Notes: generated by a model from the letters alone, not told the origin. 64,000 nucleotides of DNA from Mesorhizobium shangrilense (GCF_040537815.1 NZ_JBEWSZ010000001.1:3658001-3722000); one strand, 5' to 3'. Shown: positions 38,917-47,813, counted from the first letter of the stretch. Translations and numbers: made by a program.

Positions 38917-39671
38917 CAATTGCCCTCCAGCCGGTTTTCGAATAGCGCCGAGCGGCGCCCGCGCAGCACGATGTCGAACTTGTAGGCGAGCGCATCCATG
39001 GGGATCGTCGCCTGCGTGTCGAGAGTGGCGGTCAGCGCTTCGATGGCCGCCTTGTCGGCGATGCCGCGCACGATCGGGCATTTCCAGATCAGCGGATCGC
39101 CCTCGAAATACATCTGCGTGATCAGCCGCTGCGCGAAGCCATGGCCGAACACCGAGAAGTGGATATGAGCGGGGCGCCAGTCATTGGGGCCGTTCGGCCA
39201 GGGATAGGGACCCGGCTTGACCGTCCGGAAAGCATAGCCGCCGTCCTCGCCGGTGATGGTGCGGCCGCAGCCGCCAAAATTCGGATCGAGCGCCGCCAGA
39301 TAGCCGTCCCTCTTGTGGCGATAGCGGCCACCGGCATTGGCCTGCCAGAACTCGAGCAGCACGCCGGGAACACCCATGCCGCGCTCGTCAAGCAACCGCC
39401 CATAGACGATGAGGCGCTCGCCGATGGCACTCTCGCCCGGCTTTGCAAAATTGTGGATCAGGTCGTCGTCGAGCTCGCCGAGCATGGCGTGGCCGAAGAC
39501 CGGGCCGGTGATCTCCGACAGGGTGTTGTCGAACGACAGCAGCGCCTTCTGCGGCGAGCGCAGCACCGAACTCTTGTAGCCCGGCGTCAGTGCGGGCGGA
39601 TGCCACGTACGATCGCGCTGGAAGAAGGCGCCGGTTTCCGGCCTTCGATTCGAGCCGGAATCAGCCGACAT
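38916..39671 (-). CDS. pcaH: Protocatechuate 3,4-dioxygenase beta subunit
   Basis: The catalytic subunit carrying non-haem Fe(III). The 251-residue product has the expected iron ligands: Tyr in [11 protein letters not shown], Tyr in [10 protein letters not shown], and both histidines in [11 protein letters not shown]. The start [11 protein letters not shown] at 39671 overlaps the pcaC stop (39661) by 11 bp. The frame is open further upstream but that lies in pcaC. It is the third gene of pcaDCHGB. Confidence 0.97.
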   Translation of the reverse strand: MSADSGSNRRPETGAFFQRDRTWHPPALTPGYKSSVLRSPQKALLSFDNTLSEITGPVFGHAMLGELDDDLIHNFAKPGESAIGERLIVYGRLLDERGMGVPGVLLEFWQANAGGRYRHKRDGYLAALDPNFGGCGRTITGEDGGYAFRTVKPGPYPWPNGPNDWRPAHIHFSVFGHGFAQRLITQMYFEGDPLIWKCPIVRGIADKAAIEALTATLDTQATIPMDALAYKFDIVLRGRRSALFENRLEGN

Positions 39672-40074
39672 GATCAGCCTTGCCCCCATCCATTTCCGAA
39701 AACACCTCCTTGGCGATCTTGAAGGCGCGGTTGGCGGCCGGCACGCCGGCATAGACAGCGACATGCAGGAAGGCCTCGCAGATATCGTCGCGAGAGGCGC
39801 CGGTGTTGACGGTGGCACGCACATGCATGGCGACCTCATCGTCGTGGCCAAGCGCGGCCAGCAGCGCCAGGGTCACGATCGAACGCTCGCGCCTGGTGAA
39901 GCCCGGCCGCGCCCACACCGTGCCCCATGCCGCCTCGGTGATCAATTGCTGGAAGGGCTGGTCGAAATCCGTGGCCACCGCTTCGGCGCGGTCGACATGC
40001 GGGTCGCCGAGCACGGACCGCCGGACCGCCAGCCCGGCCTGGTATCGGCTTGCGTTGTGGGGAGCTTCATCCAT
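39661..40074 (-). CDS. pcaC: 4-carboxymuconolactone decarboxylase
   Basis: This enzyme decarboxylates 4-carboxymuconolactone to beta-ketoadipate enol-lactone. The 137-residue product is a single CMD domain (AHRFTRRERS-type [15 protein letters not shown], then [25 protein letters not shown] with its catalytic acid/His set). It is a separate protein here, not the PcaCD fusion found in some actinobacteria. It overlaps pcaD by 8 bp and pcaH by 11 bp. Confidence 0.96.
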   Translation of the reverse strand: MDEAPHNASRYQAGLAVRRSVLGDPHVDRAEAVATDFDQPFQQLITEAAWGTVWARPGFTRRERSIVTLALLAALGHDDEVAMHVRATVNTGASRDDICEAFLHVAVYAGVPAANRAFKIAKEVFSEMDGGKADHVG

Positions 40075-40879
40075 GAGTTCTTGTTCCAGAGGGAAGCGAG
40101 GCGAGGAAATCTCGGATCAGGTCAACCATTAGGTCGGGCTGCTCGATGCAGGGAATATGGCCGGCGTTGCGAATGACCTCGAAGCGCGCACCGGGAATAA
40201 GGTCCGCCAGCGAGCGGACCAGCTCGGGCGGTGTCGAACCGTCGTGGGCACCGACGATGCAGAGCGTGGGGACAGCAATTCGCCTGGCCATCTCGGTAAA
40301 ATCGGCGTCGCGAACAGCGGCACACGTTCCGATGTAACCGGCGAGCGCTTGCCGGGTCAGCATGTTGCGACAGCCGGCAAGCTCTGCCGAACGCTGGGAA
40401 TGAAAGGCTGGCGTGAACCACACTTTGAGCACGCCTTCGGCAACGGCCTGGATGCCGTCGCGCTCGACCGTTGCGATGCGTGTGTTCCAGCTGTCGGCCG
40501 TGCCGATCTTGTGAGCGGTGTCGCACAGGATCAGGGCGTCGATGATGTCGGGGCGCCGGGCATACAGACCTTGCGCGATCAGGCCGCCGACCGACAGGCC
40601 GCACAGCACGATCTTGTCGAGGCCAAAATGATCGATGAGGCCGGAGAGATCGTCGACATGGTCGTCGATGGAGCGGATGCCGGCGCCGATATCGGAGAGC
40701 CCATGGCCGCGCTTGTCGTAGGCAAGCAAGGGTATTTCGCCACTCAAGGCGGACGCAACCTCGTCCCAGATCCGGAAGTCGGTGCCAAGCGAATTGATGA
40801 ACACGACCGGGCGCGCTTTGCCGTTCGCCTTGATATGGCGATGGTGCAGCGTGACGCCGCCAATGTTGAGAAAGGGCAC
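40067..40879 (-). CDS. pcaD: 3-oxoadipate enol-lactonase
   Basis: This enzyme hydrolyses beta-ketoadipate enol-lactone to beta-ketoadipate. The 270-residue alpha/beta hydrolase has nucleophile elbow CGLSVGG (S96), YDKRGHGLSD, GAHDGSTPPE and the RNAGHIPCIEQP histidine. A GTG start at 40879, nine bases after GGAGG, fits the family N-terminus (VPFLNIGGVTLHHRH) better than the ATG at 40903. It is the first gene of the operon, with a PcaQ-type box upstream. A degenerate copy of its first codons lies at 42050. Confidence 0.94.
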   Translation of the reverse strand: MPFLNIGGVTLHHRHIKANGKARPVVFINSLGTDFRIWDEVASALSGEIPLLAYDKRGHGLSDIGAGIRSIDDHVDDLSGLIDHFGLDKIVLCGLSVGGLIAQGLYARRPDIIDALILCDTAHKIGTADSWNTRIATVERDGIQAVAEGVLKVWFTPAFHSQRSAELAGCRNMLTRQALAGYIGTCAAVRDADFTEMARRIAVPTLCIVGAHDGSTPPELVRSLADLIPGARFEVIRNAGHIPCIEQPDLMVDLIRDFLASLPSGTRTHG

Positions 40880-40949
40880 GACTTCAATCCTCCAACGCCA
40901 CATTGCACTAGGCTTTTGGTTCGGTAAAATGATATTTTGCGCCGTTTCG

Positions 40950-40965
40950 TTAACTTAGGGGTTAG
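40950..40965. promoter_or_regulatory. PcaQ operator between pcaD and pcaQ
   Basis: On the plus strand TTAACT-TAGG-GGTTAG; read from the other strand, CTAACC-N4-AGTTAA. This matches the rhizobial PcaQ box ATAACC-N4-GGTTAA at 10 of 12 positions. It is 8 bp before the pcaQ ATG and about 70 bp upstream of the pcaD start, fitting autoregulation of pcaQ and activation of pcaDCHGB. Confidence 0.75.
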
Positions 40966-40972
40966 GGAATTC

Positions 40973-41890
40973 ATGTCTGAAAGCCGCATCCGCTTCCGCC
41001 ACCTCCAGGCCTTCCTGGAGGTGGCGCGCCAGGGGAGCGTGGCGCGGGCAGCCGACTTCCTGCATGTCAGCCCGCCGGCGGTGACCAAGACCTTGCGCGA
41101 ACTGGAAGAGGCGCTGGGCGTCGCTGTCGTCGAACGCGACGGGCGGGGAATTCGCGTGACGCGCATGGGCGAGATCTTCCTTGGCCATGCCGGCACGGCA
41201 ATCTGCGCGCTGAAGCGCGGGGTCGATTCCGTAAGGCAGGACGGGGCCATCAACCGCCACCCCATCCGCATCGGCGCGCTGCCGACGGTGTCGGCGCGGG
41301 TGATGCCTCTGGCGATGAGCCTGTTCCTCAAGGAGAACACCGGGGCCGCGATCAAGATCGTCACCGGCGAGAATGCGGTGCTGCTCGAACAGCTGCGCGT
41401 CGGGGCTTTGGACCTTGTCGTCGGGCGGCTGGCGGCGCCGGAAAACATGACCGGCTTCTTCTTCGAGCATCTCTATTCCGAACAGGTGCTGTTCGTGGTG
41501 CGGTCGGGACATCCCCTGCTCCAGCCGGATCAGGATGTATTCGCGCAGCTCGACGAATTTCCGGTGCTGATGCCGACACGGGAATCGGTGATCCGCCCCT
41601 TTGTCGACCGCCTGTTCATCACCAACGGCATGACGGCTCCGGCAACGGAGATCGAAACGGTCTCGGACTCCTTCGGCCGCGCCTTCCTGCGGCAGAGCAA
41701 TGCGGTCTGGATCATCTCCGCAGGTGTCGTTGCCAATGAGATCGGCAGCGGCGCCTTCGTCGCCCTCAACGTCAACACGGATGAAACCAAGGGGCCGGTT
41801 GGGTTGACGATGCGAACGGACATCGCCCCCTCGCCCGCCTTCTCCATCCTTCTCCAGACCATTCGCGAGGCGGCAAGCCACGGCAGTTGA
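40973..41890 (+). CDS. pcaQ: LysR family activator of protocatechuate genes
   Basis: A 305-residue LysR-type regulator: a winged HTH in about residues 7-65 (RHLQAFLEVARQGSVARAADFLHVSPPAVTKTLRELE) and a co-inducer domain (IRIGALPTVSARVMPLAMSLF, LDLVVGRLAAPENM). PcaQ proteins respond to beta-carboxy-cis,cis-muconate and activate pcaDCHGB, and in S. meliloti also a protocatechuate ABC importer. The ATG at 40973 was chosen over 40937, because the family starts at this point and the operator lies just before. It is divergent from pcaD and is followed by the duplicated control region. Confidence 0.94.
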   Translation: MSESRIRFRHLQAFLEVARQGSVARAADFLHVSPPAVTKTLRELEEALGVAVVERDGRGIRVTRMGEIFLGHAGTAICALKRGVDSVRQDGAINRHPIRIGALPTVSARVMPLAMSLFLKENTGAAIKIVTGENAVLLEQLRVGALDLVVGRLAAPENMTGFFFEHLYSEQVLFVVRSGHPLLQPDQDVFAQLDEFPVLMPTRESVIRPFVDRLFITNGMTAPATEIETVSDSFGRAFLRQSNAVWIISAGVVANEIGSGAFVALNVNTDETKGPVGLTMRTDIAPSPAFSILLQTIREAASHGS

Positions 41891-41939
41891 AAGCGGTCAT
41901 TCCACTTCGACAACGGTCGTGCGGAAGCGATGGAAGAGG

Positions 41940-42180
41940 ATGTCGTATCCGAGTCCATTTCCATAACCCTCAGGTTAATGAAACCCCGTAAAATATCATT
42001 TTACCGAACCAAAACCGTGGTGCAATGTGATGATGGAGGATCAGAAACCATGCCATTCGTCAGCAATGACGGCATTGCGCTGCACCATCGCCAAGGACAG
42101 GCGGGCAGCAATGCCGCGTGTGACGAATTCAATGGCACGGTGGACCAGCTTCAGGCCCTGCGATGCCCGACTTTATGGAC
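41940..42180 (+). pseudogene. Degenerate duplicate of the pcaD promoter and 5' end
   Basis: Read on the plus strand, 41952-42090 aligns with the minus strand of 40834-40973. Shared stretches include AAAATATCATTTTACCGAAC (41990-42009), GTGCAATGTG (42020-42029), TGGAGGAT and GCTGCACCATCGCCA (42079-42093). From the ATG at 42050 the translation MPFVSNDGIALHHR matches PcaD's VPFLNIGGVTLHHR. A later stretch, QLQALRCPTLW, resembles the segment before the catalytic acid of such hydrolases, so the middle of a pcaD-like gene appears deleted. The remnant is in frame with the next gene, but that gene has its own ribosome site. Confidence 0.75.
41963..41978 (+). promoter_or_regulatory. Perfect PcaQ box upstream of the aromatic ABC importer
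   Basis: ATAACC (41963-41968), CTCA, GGTTAA (41973-41978): an exact match to the PcaQ consensus ATAACC-N4-GGTTAA. It is embedded in a degenerate copy of the pcaQ-pcaD intergenic region and points toward the transporter operon starting at 42242. Confidence 0.8.
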
Positions 42181-42241
42181 GGGCGCAGGTGTTGAACGAA
42201 CCGGCGTTCGCCTCGGGCGTCGCCAACAAGGGAGGACTCAC

Positions 42242-43558
42242 ATGACCGACGGTATCGAGAGCAAATCCAGCATTCGCAGCGTCTCGCGGCGCCAGTTCAT
42301 CGCCACGTCCGTCGCCGGCGGCGCGGCGCTCGCGCTTGGCGGCCGCAAGGCCTTCGCGCAGGCAGGCGACACGCTCAAAATCGGCTTCGTCAGCCCGCGC
42401 ACCGGGCCGCTCGCCGGCTTCGGCCAGACCGATGGTTATGTGCTCGACCTGGCCCGCAAGGCGCTGGCCGGCGGTCTCGACATCGGCGGCAAGAAATACA
42501 GCGTCGAAATCCTCGACCAGGACACGCAGTCCGACCCGTCGCGCGCCGGGCAGCTCGCCAAGGACCTCATCAACAACCAGGCTGTAGACCTGATGCTGGC
42601 GGTTTCCACGCCCGAAGTGATCAATCCGGTGGCGGACGCCTGCGAGGCCGCCGGCGTGCCTTGCCTTTCCACCGTCATGCCTTGGGAAGCCTGGTATTTC
42701 GGCCGCGGCGCCAAGCCCGGTGCGCCCTCGCCGTTCAAGTGGACCTACCATTTCGGCTTTGGCGTCGGCGAGTTCTTCAAGGCCTACATCTCGCAATGGA
42801 ACCTGATCGAGACCAACAAGAAGGTCGGCGTCATGTATCCCAACGATGCAGACGGCAACGCCATCCGCGCCAATCTGGCGCCGCTGCTGGCCAAACAGGG
42901 TTTCACCATCATCGATCCCGGCGCCTATGAGACCGGCACCACCGACTATTCCTCGCAGATCGCGCTGTTCAAGCAGGAAGGCGTCGAGATCTTCAATTCC
43001 TTCCCGATCCCGCCGGATTTCGCGGCGTTCTGGCGCCAGGCGGCCCAGCAGGGCCTGAGCAGGCAGATCAAGATCTGCCAGGTCGCCAAGACCGGGCTGT
43101 TCCCGTCGGATATCGAGGCGCTCGGCGATCTCGGCATGAAGATTTCGAGCGCCGCCTACTGGCACAAGGCCTTCCCCTACAAGTCGCCGCTGACCGGCGT
43201 CTCGGGCACGGAACTGGCCGACGGCTACGAGGCGGCGAGCGGCAAGCAGTGGACGCAGCAGCTGGGCGCCTCGATGTCGCTGCTCGACGCCGGCTTCGAA
43301 GCGCTGAAGGCGAGCACCAATGCCAAGGACAAGGCGGCGGTGGCCAAGGCGCTGAGCACGCTCAAGACCGAGACCATGATCGGCAAGGTCGATTTCACCA
43401 GCGGGCCGGTGGCCAATGTGTCGCCCGGTCCGATCATCGGCACGCAGTGGGTGGCCGCGAAGGAAGGAGCCAAGTTCCCGCTCGACTATGTGGTGACCGA
43501 GAACGCCACCGACCCGAAAGTGCCTGTCGAAGCCAAGCTTCTGCCTTACAACGGCTGA
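42242..43558 (+). CDS. ABC transporter substrate-binding protein, Peripla_BP_6 type (probable aromatic acid)
   Basis: A 438-residue periplasmic binding protein. The Tat-type signal has SRRQFIATSVAGGAALAL, and the mature part starts LKIGFVSPRTGPLAGFG. AAGGGAGGACTCAC precedes the ATG at 42242. The frame is open upstream through the pcaD remnant, but those residues are not part of the protein family. It heads a seven-gene operon preceded by a perfect PcaQ box. By analogy with the PcaQ-controlled pcaMNVWX importer of S. meliloti, protocatechuate or a related aromatic acid is the likely ligand; this is inference. Confidence 0.88.
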   Translation: MTDGIESKSSIRSVSRRQFIATSVAGGAALALGGRKAFAQAGDTLKIGFVSPRTGPLAGFGQTDGYVLDLARKALAGGLDIGGKKYSVEILDQDTQSDPSRAGQLAKDLINNQAVDLMLAVSTPEVINPVADACEAAGVPCLSTVMPWEAWYFGRGAKPGAPSPFKWTYHFGFGVGEFFKAYISQWNLIETNKKVGVMYPNDADGNAIRANLAPLLAKQGFTIIDPGAYETGTTDYSSQIALFKQEGVEIFNSFPIPPDFAAFWRQAAQQGLSRQIKICQVAKTGLFPSDIEALGDLGMKISSAAYWHKAFPYKSPLTGVSGTELADGYEAASGKQWTQQLGASMSLLDAGFEALKASTNAKDKAAVAKALSTLKTETMIGKVDFTSGPVANVSPGPIIGTQWVAAKEGAKFPLDYVVTENATDPKVPVEAKLLPYNG

Positions 43559-43582
43559 TGGACCGCTGACGAGGATCGCTTC

Positions 43583-44323
43583 GTGACCCATCCGCAACAA
43601 CAGGCGATCCTCACCGCCACCGGCGTCCACAAGCGCTTCGGCGCGCTGGTGGTGCTGGATGACATCGACTTCGCCATGGAAGCCGACGAGGCGGTCGGCA
43701 TTGTCGGCCCGAACGGCGCCGGCAAGACCACGTTGCTCAGTGTGCTCTCTGGCGCCTTTCCGCCAAGCGCGGGCAAGGTCAGTTTCAAGGGCGGCGACGT
43801 GACGTCGCTTCCGGCAACACGGCGCTGCCGGCTCGGACTAGTGCGCACGCACCAGGTGCCAAAACCGTTCGGCGGCATGACCACCTTCGAGAACGTCTTC
43901 GTCGCGGCCTCGCACGGCGCCGGCCTTGGCCGCGACGAGGCGTATGAGGAAGCGCTCGGGTCGCTGAAGCTGTGCGGCATGCTGGGCGTTGCCAATCGGC
44001 GCGCCGAAACGCTTGGCCTGCTCGACCGCAAGCGGCTGGAACTGGCGCGGGCGCTGGCGGCTCGGCCGACCCTGCTTTTGCTCGACGAGATCGGCGGCGG
44101 ACTGACCGACGGCGAAGCCGGCGAATTGGTCGACACCATTCGGGAATTGCGCCGGCGCAAGATCGGCATCGTCTGGATCGAGCATATCGTCCACATCCTG
44201 CTGCAGGTGGCCGAACGTCTGATCTGCATGGATGCCGGCAAGATCATCGCCGATGGCGAGCCGCAAGCTGTCATGGCCGATCCTGAGGTGATCCGCGCCT
44301 ACCTCGGCGGAGGCCCGAAATGA
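43583..44323 (+). CDS. ABC transporter ATP-binding protein (LivG-like, aromatic importer)
   Basis: A 246-residue ATPase with Walker A GPNGAGKT and a Walker B LLLLDEIGGGL (the usual Pro/Ala after Glu is replaced). The signature motif is also unusual: LGLLDRKRLELARAL takes the place of LSGGQ-type sequence, which is frequent in LivG-like ATPases of aromatic importers. The EHIVHILL switch is present. The start is GTG at 43583, 24 bp after the binding-protein stop. The stop overlaps the next ATPase gene by 4 bp (ATGA). Confidence 0.87.
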   Translation: MTHPQQQAILTATGVHKRFGALVVLDDIDFAMEADEAVGIVGPNGAGKTTLLSVLSGAFPPSAGKVSFKGGDVTSLPATRRCRLGLVRTHQVPKPFGGMTTFENVFVAASHGAGLGRDEAYEEALGSLKLCGMLGVANRRAETLGLLDRKRLELARALAARPTLLLLDEIGGGLTDGEAGELVDTIRELRRRKIGIVWIEHIVHILLQVAERLICMDAGKIIADGEPQAVMADPEVIRAYLGGGPK

Positions 44324-45048
44324 GCCTGCTTTCGGTCGAGAACCTGGTTGTTCGGCACGGCCTGCTGCAGGCGGTGCGCGGCGTGAGCTTCAGCGCCGAA
44401 CGCGGCGAGACGCTGGCGCTGGTCGGCGCCAACGGCGCCGGCAAGACGACGCTGCTCAGAGCGATTGCTGGCGCCCACCAGCCGGCGGCCGGCCAGGTGC
44501 GGTTCGACGGCGCGGATCTCACCGATGTGCCGTCTCACAAGCGGGTTGGCATGGGGATCGCCCTGGTGCCGGAGGGACGAAAACTGTTCGTGCAGATGAC
44601 GGTCGAGGAAAACCTTCTGCTCGGCCGGACCGCCGGCCGGCCCGGCGACTGGAGCGTCGACAGAGTGCTGGAGATGTTCCCCAACCTCAAGGCGCGCCGC
44701 CGCGCCAAGACGGGTCATCTGTCGGGCGGCGAGCAACAGGCAACGGCGATCGGCCGGGCGCTGATGAGCAATCCCGACCTGCTGCTGCTCGACGAGGTTT
44801 CGCTCGGCCTGTCGCCGCTGATCGTCGATCGCGTCTATGCCTCGCTGCAGACGCTGATCACCTCGGGCACGACGATCATCCTGGTCGAACAGGATCTCAA
44901 TCGCGCCCTGTCCGTGTCGGACAGGGTCATCTGCATGCTGGAAGGACGCGTTTCGCTGGAAGGGCCGAGCAAAAGCATGTCGCGCGACGATGTGACGAAG
45001 GCCTATTTCGGCCTTCACAAGGCAGGTGCCGGGAGCGTGTCGGCGTGA
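44320..45048 (+). CDS. ABC transporter ATP-binding protein (LivF-like, aromatic importer)
   Basis: A 242-residue ATPase: Walker A GANGAGKT, GIALVPEGRKLF, signature LSGGEQQAT, LLLLDEVSLGLSP, VEQDLNRAL. It forms the second ATPase of the importer, paired with the LivG-like subunit. It is coupled on both sides: ATGA with the upstream gene and GTGA with the following permease gene (45045-45048). Unlike its counterpart at 25666-27873 it has no C-terminal fusion. Confidence 0.9.
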   Translation: MSLLSVENLVVRHGLLQAVRGVSFSAERGETLALVGANGAGKTTLLRAIAGAHQPAAGQVRFDGADLTDVPSHKRVGMGIALVPEGRKLFVQMTVEENLLLGRTAGRPGDWSVDRVLEMFPNLKARRRAKTGHLSGGEQQATAIGRALMSNPDLLLLDEVSLGLSPLIVDRVYASLQTLITSGTTIILVEQDLNRALSVSDRVICMLEGRVSLEGPSKSMSRDDVTKAYFGLHKAGAGSVSA

Positions 45049-45941
45049 GCAACCAGATCGTCCAGGGCATCCTTCTCGGCGGCTATTACGCAATCATCGC
45101 CTGCGGCTTGTCCTTCATGTTTTCGGTGATGCGCATCATCAATCTGGCGCATGGCAGCCTCGCCGTGTTTTCGGCCTATATGCTGTGGTGGCTCGCCTCG
45201 CGGTTCCATGTCCCGCCATTCCTCGGCCTGCTTATCGTATTGCCGCTGATGGCGGCGATCGGCTGGGCGCTGCAACGGTTCCTTTTGGAACGCAGCGCGC
45301 GCGGCGGGGCGCTGTTGCCGATCCTCACCACCTTCGGGCTGGCTGTTGTCATCGACAACATGCTGTTCGAGCAGTTCGGCGCCGACACCCGTTCGCTGGC
45401 GCCCTTCATCGGCAGCCTGTCCTATGATTCCTGGGAATGGCCGGGCAGCATCTATGTCGGCAAGCTCGCAGTGATGATGTTCATGACCGCCATGGTGCTG
45501 CTTGGTGGGCTGCAACTGTTCCTGACCCGAACCAGGCTCGGCCGCTCGATCCGCGCGACATCGGAAGACCCCGACACCGCCGGGCTGGTCGGCGTCGACG
45601 CGCGCCGCGCCAACGCCATTGCCGCGTCCATCGCCATGGTCACGGTCGGCATTGCCGGCGCGTTCCTCGGCATGCGCGCCACTTTCGATCCCTATGCCGG
45701 TACGCCGCAATTGCTGTTTGCGTTCGAGGCGGCGGTCATCGGCGGCGCCGGCTCGCTGTGGGGCACTCTGATCGGCGGCATCGTGCTGGCGCTCGCCCAG
45801 ACGCTTGGCGCGCAAGTGCATCCGCAAGGTTTTCTGATCGGCGGCCACGCCGTCTTCCTGATCGTGCTGTTCGTGCGGCTCTCCACTTCGGGCCTCGGCC
45901 TGCGCGGCCTGCTCAGCCTGCGCTTCGGGAAAGCGTCATGA
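45045..45941 (+). CDS. ABC transporter permease (LivH-like, aromatic importer)
   Basis: A 298-residue inner-membrane permease starting at GTG 45045. LivH features include ILLGGYYAIIACGLSFMFSVM, NLAHGSLAVFSAYM, the IRATSEDPDTAGLVGVD cytoplasmic loop and VIGGAGSLWGTLIGGIVL. It overlaps the LivF-like gene upstream and the LivM-like gene downstream (ATGA, 45938-45941). The operon order is binding protein, LivG, LivF, LivH, LivM. Confidence 0.9.
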   Translation: MSNQIVQGILLGGYYAIIACGLSFMFSVMRIINLAHGSLAVFSAYMLWWLASRFHVPPFLGLLIVLPLMAAIGWALQRFLLERSARGGALLPILTTFGLAVVIDNMLFEQFGADTRSLAPFIGSLSYDSWEWPGSIYVGKLAVMMFMTAMVLLGGLQLFLTRTRLGRSIRATSEDPDTAGLVGVDARRANAIAASIAMVTVGIAGAFLGMRATFDPYAGTPQLLFAFEAAVIGGAGSLWGTLIGGIVLALAQTLGAQVHPQGFLIGGHAVFLIVLFVRLSTSGLGLRGLLSLRFGKAS

Positions 45942-47008
45942 GCGTGCCTTCCGCCATGCCTGTCATCGAACGCGGCACCGCGACGTCGCGCATCGCGGCA
46001 ATTGCAGTAGCCTTGATCATCGCACTGCTGGCGATTGCGCCGCAATTCCTGTCGGCTGGCGCGGTCGACCGGATGACCGCGCTGTTTATCTATGTGATCC
46101 TGGCGGCGATGTGGAACGCACTGGCCGGCTTCGGCGGACTGGTTTCGGTCGGCCAGCAGGTGTTCTTCGGCCTCGGCGCCTATTTCGCCATCCGGCTGGC
46201 CGATGCCGGGCTCAACCCTTTCGCCTCGCTTTTCGTTTCGGGGATCGTTGTTGGCGCCGTCTCCTGGCCGCTCTCGCTGTTCATGCTCAGGCTGAAGAAC
46301 GGCGAATTCGCCATCGGCATGTGGGTGATCGCGGCGCTGACCCATCTGCTGGTCAATCTCGACCGGCTGGTGCAAGGCGAAACCGGCACATCGCTGATCT
46401 CGCTCAACGTCTATGACGCAGGAACAAGACGGGCAACGATCTACTGGCTGGCGCTGGCCTCGATGACCGCCCTGCTCGCCATCCTGTTTGGCCTGCTGCG
46501 CGGCAGCACGGGTGCCGCGATCCGCGCGATCCGGGACAATGAGGATGCCGCCGCCTCGGTCGGCGTGCGCGTCACCGGCACCAAGCGGCTGCTGTTCGTG
46601 CTTGCCGCCTTCGGCATCGGCATTGCCGGCGCGCTGTGGCTGGCGACGTCCATCACCTTCCAGCCAAAAACCTACTTCAACGTCCAGTGGACCGCCTACA
46701 TGATCTTCATGGTTCTGGTCGGCGGCATCGGCACCTTCGAGGGCGCCATTCTCGGCGCGCTGGTGTTCTTCCTGATCGAGACCTGGTTTGGCGGCACCGG
46801 CGTCTGGTATCTGGTCGGGCTTGGCGCCACCGCCGTGCTGTTCTCGCTCTTCCTGCCGCGCGGCCTGTGGGGGACGGTCGATGAGCGCTTCGGCCTGCGC
46901 CTGCTGCCTGTTGGCTACCGCGTCAGGCTTCCGGCGAACCCGGAAAGTCAGGGAGACGACGGCGCAGCGCCCTCCCCGCAAACCACAAGGCATCAGGAGA
47001 AAGCATGA
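45938..47008 (+). CDS. ABC transporter permease (LivM-like, aromatic importer)
   Basis: A 356-residue inner-membrane permease with LivM landmarks: NALAGFGGLVSVGQQVFFGLGAY, the loop IRAIRDNEDAAASVGVRV, and LVGGIGTFEGAILGALVFF. The C-terminal 30 residues are polar and poorly conserved. The start at 45938 overlaps the LivH stop. Its own stop overlaps the SDR gene start (47005-47008, ATGA), so transport and oxidation genes form one translationally coupled unit. Confidence 0.9.
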   Translation: MSVPSAMPVIERGTATSRIAAIAVALIIALLAIAPQFLSAGAVDRMTALFIYVILAAMWNALAGFGGLVSVGQQVFFGLGAYFAIRLADAGLNPFASLFVSGIVVGAVSWPLSLFMLRLKNGEFAIGMWVIAALTHLLVNLDRLVQGETGTSLISLNVYDAGTRRATIYWLALASMTALLAILFGLLRGSTGAAIRAIRDNEDAAASVGVRVTGTKRLLFVLAAFGIGIAGALWLATSITFQPKTYFNVQWTAYMIFMVLVGGIGTFEGAILGALVFFLIETWFGGTGVWYLVGLGATAVLFSLFLPRGLWGTVDERFGLRLLPVGYRVRLPANPESQGDDGAAPSPQTTRHQEKA

Positions 47009-47796
47009 CCATGCTTTTCGGCAAGACGATCCTCATCACCGGCGTCGCCTCCGGCATCGGCGCGCGTACGGCGGAACTCGCGGGACAGCTCGGCGCCGAC
47101 GTGATCGGCGTCGATGTGCGCGAGCCGGCAGCACCGGCCGGCAGCTTCGTCAAGGCCGACATCTCGTCGAAGCCGGGCGTCGACGATCTCATCGCGCACC
47201 TGCCCCAGCGCATCGACGCGCTGTGCAATGTCGCCGGCCTCTCCGGCAACACCGGCGCGGTGCCGACGCTGGCCGTCAACTTCTTCGGCCTGCGGGCGCT
47301 TTCGGAAGGTCTCGCACCAAAACTTCGCGAAGGCGGCGCCATCGTCAATGTCGCCTCAATCGCCGGCTACGGCTGGCGCGCCAACCTCAACCGCGCCGCC
47401 TCCATGGTCGGCATCGAGGGCTTTCCGGACGTCGCCAAGGTGGTCGAAGACCATGCGGTCAAGAACGAGGAAGGCTACCCCGTTTCCAAGGAACTGCTTC
47501 TGCTGTGGACCTTCCGTGCGGCGCATCAGGATCTCTTCAAGAACCGCGGCATCCGCGTCAACGCGGTGAGCCCCGGACCGGTCGAGACGCCGATCCTCAA
47601 GCAGTTCCGCACCGTGCTCGGCGATGCACGCGTCGACAGCGACATCGCCCGCGTCGGTCGCGCTGGCACATCGGGCGACATCGCGCCGGTGGTGCTGTTC
47701 TTGTGCTCGGACGGCGCGCGCTGGGTCAACGGCGCCAATGTGCCCGTTGACGGTGGGCTCGAAGCCTCGATCAATGCCGAAGTGCTCGGCTTCTAA
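47005..47796 (+). CDS. Coniferyl-alcohol dehydrogenase-like SDR
   Basis: A 263-residue classical-type short-chain dehydrogenase: TGVASGIGA cofactor loop (residues 12-20), NVAGLSG, S118, Y158 and K162 (YPVSK), SPGPVETPIL. A short first beta-alpha unit followed by VIGVDVREP and the GYPVSKELLLLWTFRAAHQ stretch resembles CalA, which oxidises coniferyl alcohol to coniferyl aldehyde in Pseudomonas. Substrate assignment is by resemblance and by the downstream aldehyde dehydrogenase. It overlaps livM by 4 bp. Confidence 0.82.
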   Translation: MTMLFGKTILITGVASGIGARTAELAGQLGADVIGVDVREPAAPAGSFVKADISSKPGVDDLIAHLPQRIDALCNVAGLSGNTGAVPTLAVNFFGLRALSEGLAPKLREGGAIVNVASIAGYGWRANLNRAASMVGIEGFPDVAKVVEDHAVKNEEGYPVSKELLLLWTFRAAHQDLFKNRGIRVNAVSPGPVETPILKQFRTVLGDARVDSDIARVGRAGTSGDIAPVVLFLCSDGARWVNGANVPVDGGLEASINAEVLGF

Positions 47797-47813
47797 AACT
47801 CAGGAAGATAATC

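Noticed and set aside
42050..42241. In-frame N-terminal extension of the aromatic binding protein
   Set aside because: The residues derive from a pcaD remnant. The true start at 42242 has a strong ribosome site and is followed by an export signal.
45437..45937. 167-codon extension of the LivM-like permease
   Set aside because: It lies entirely inside the LivH-like gene in another frame and lacks permease features.
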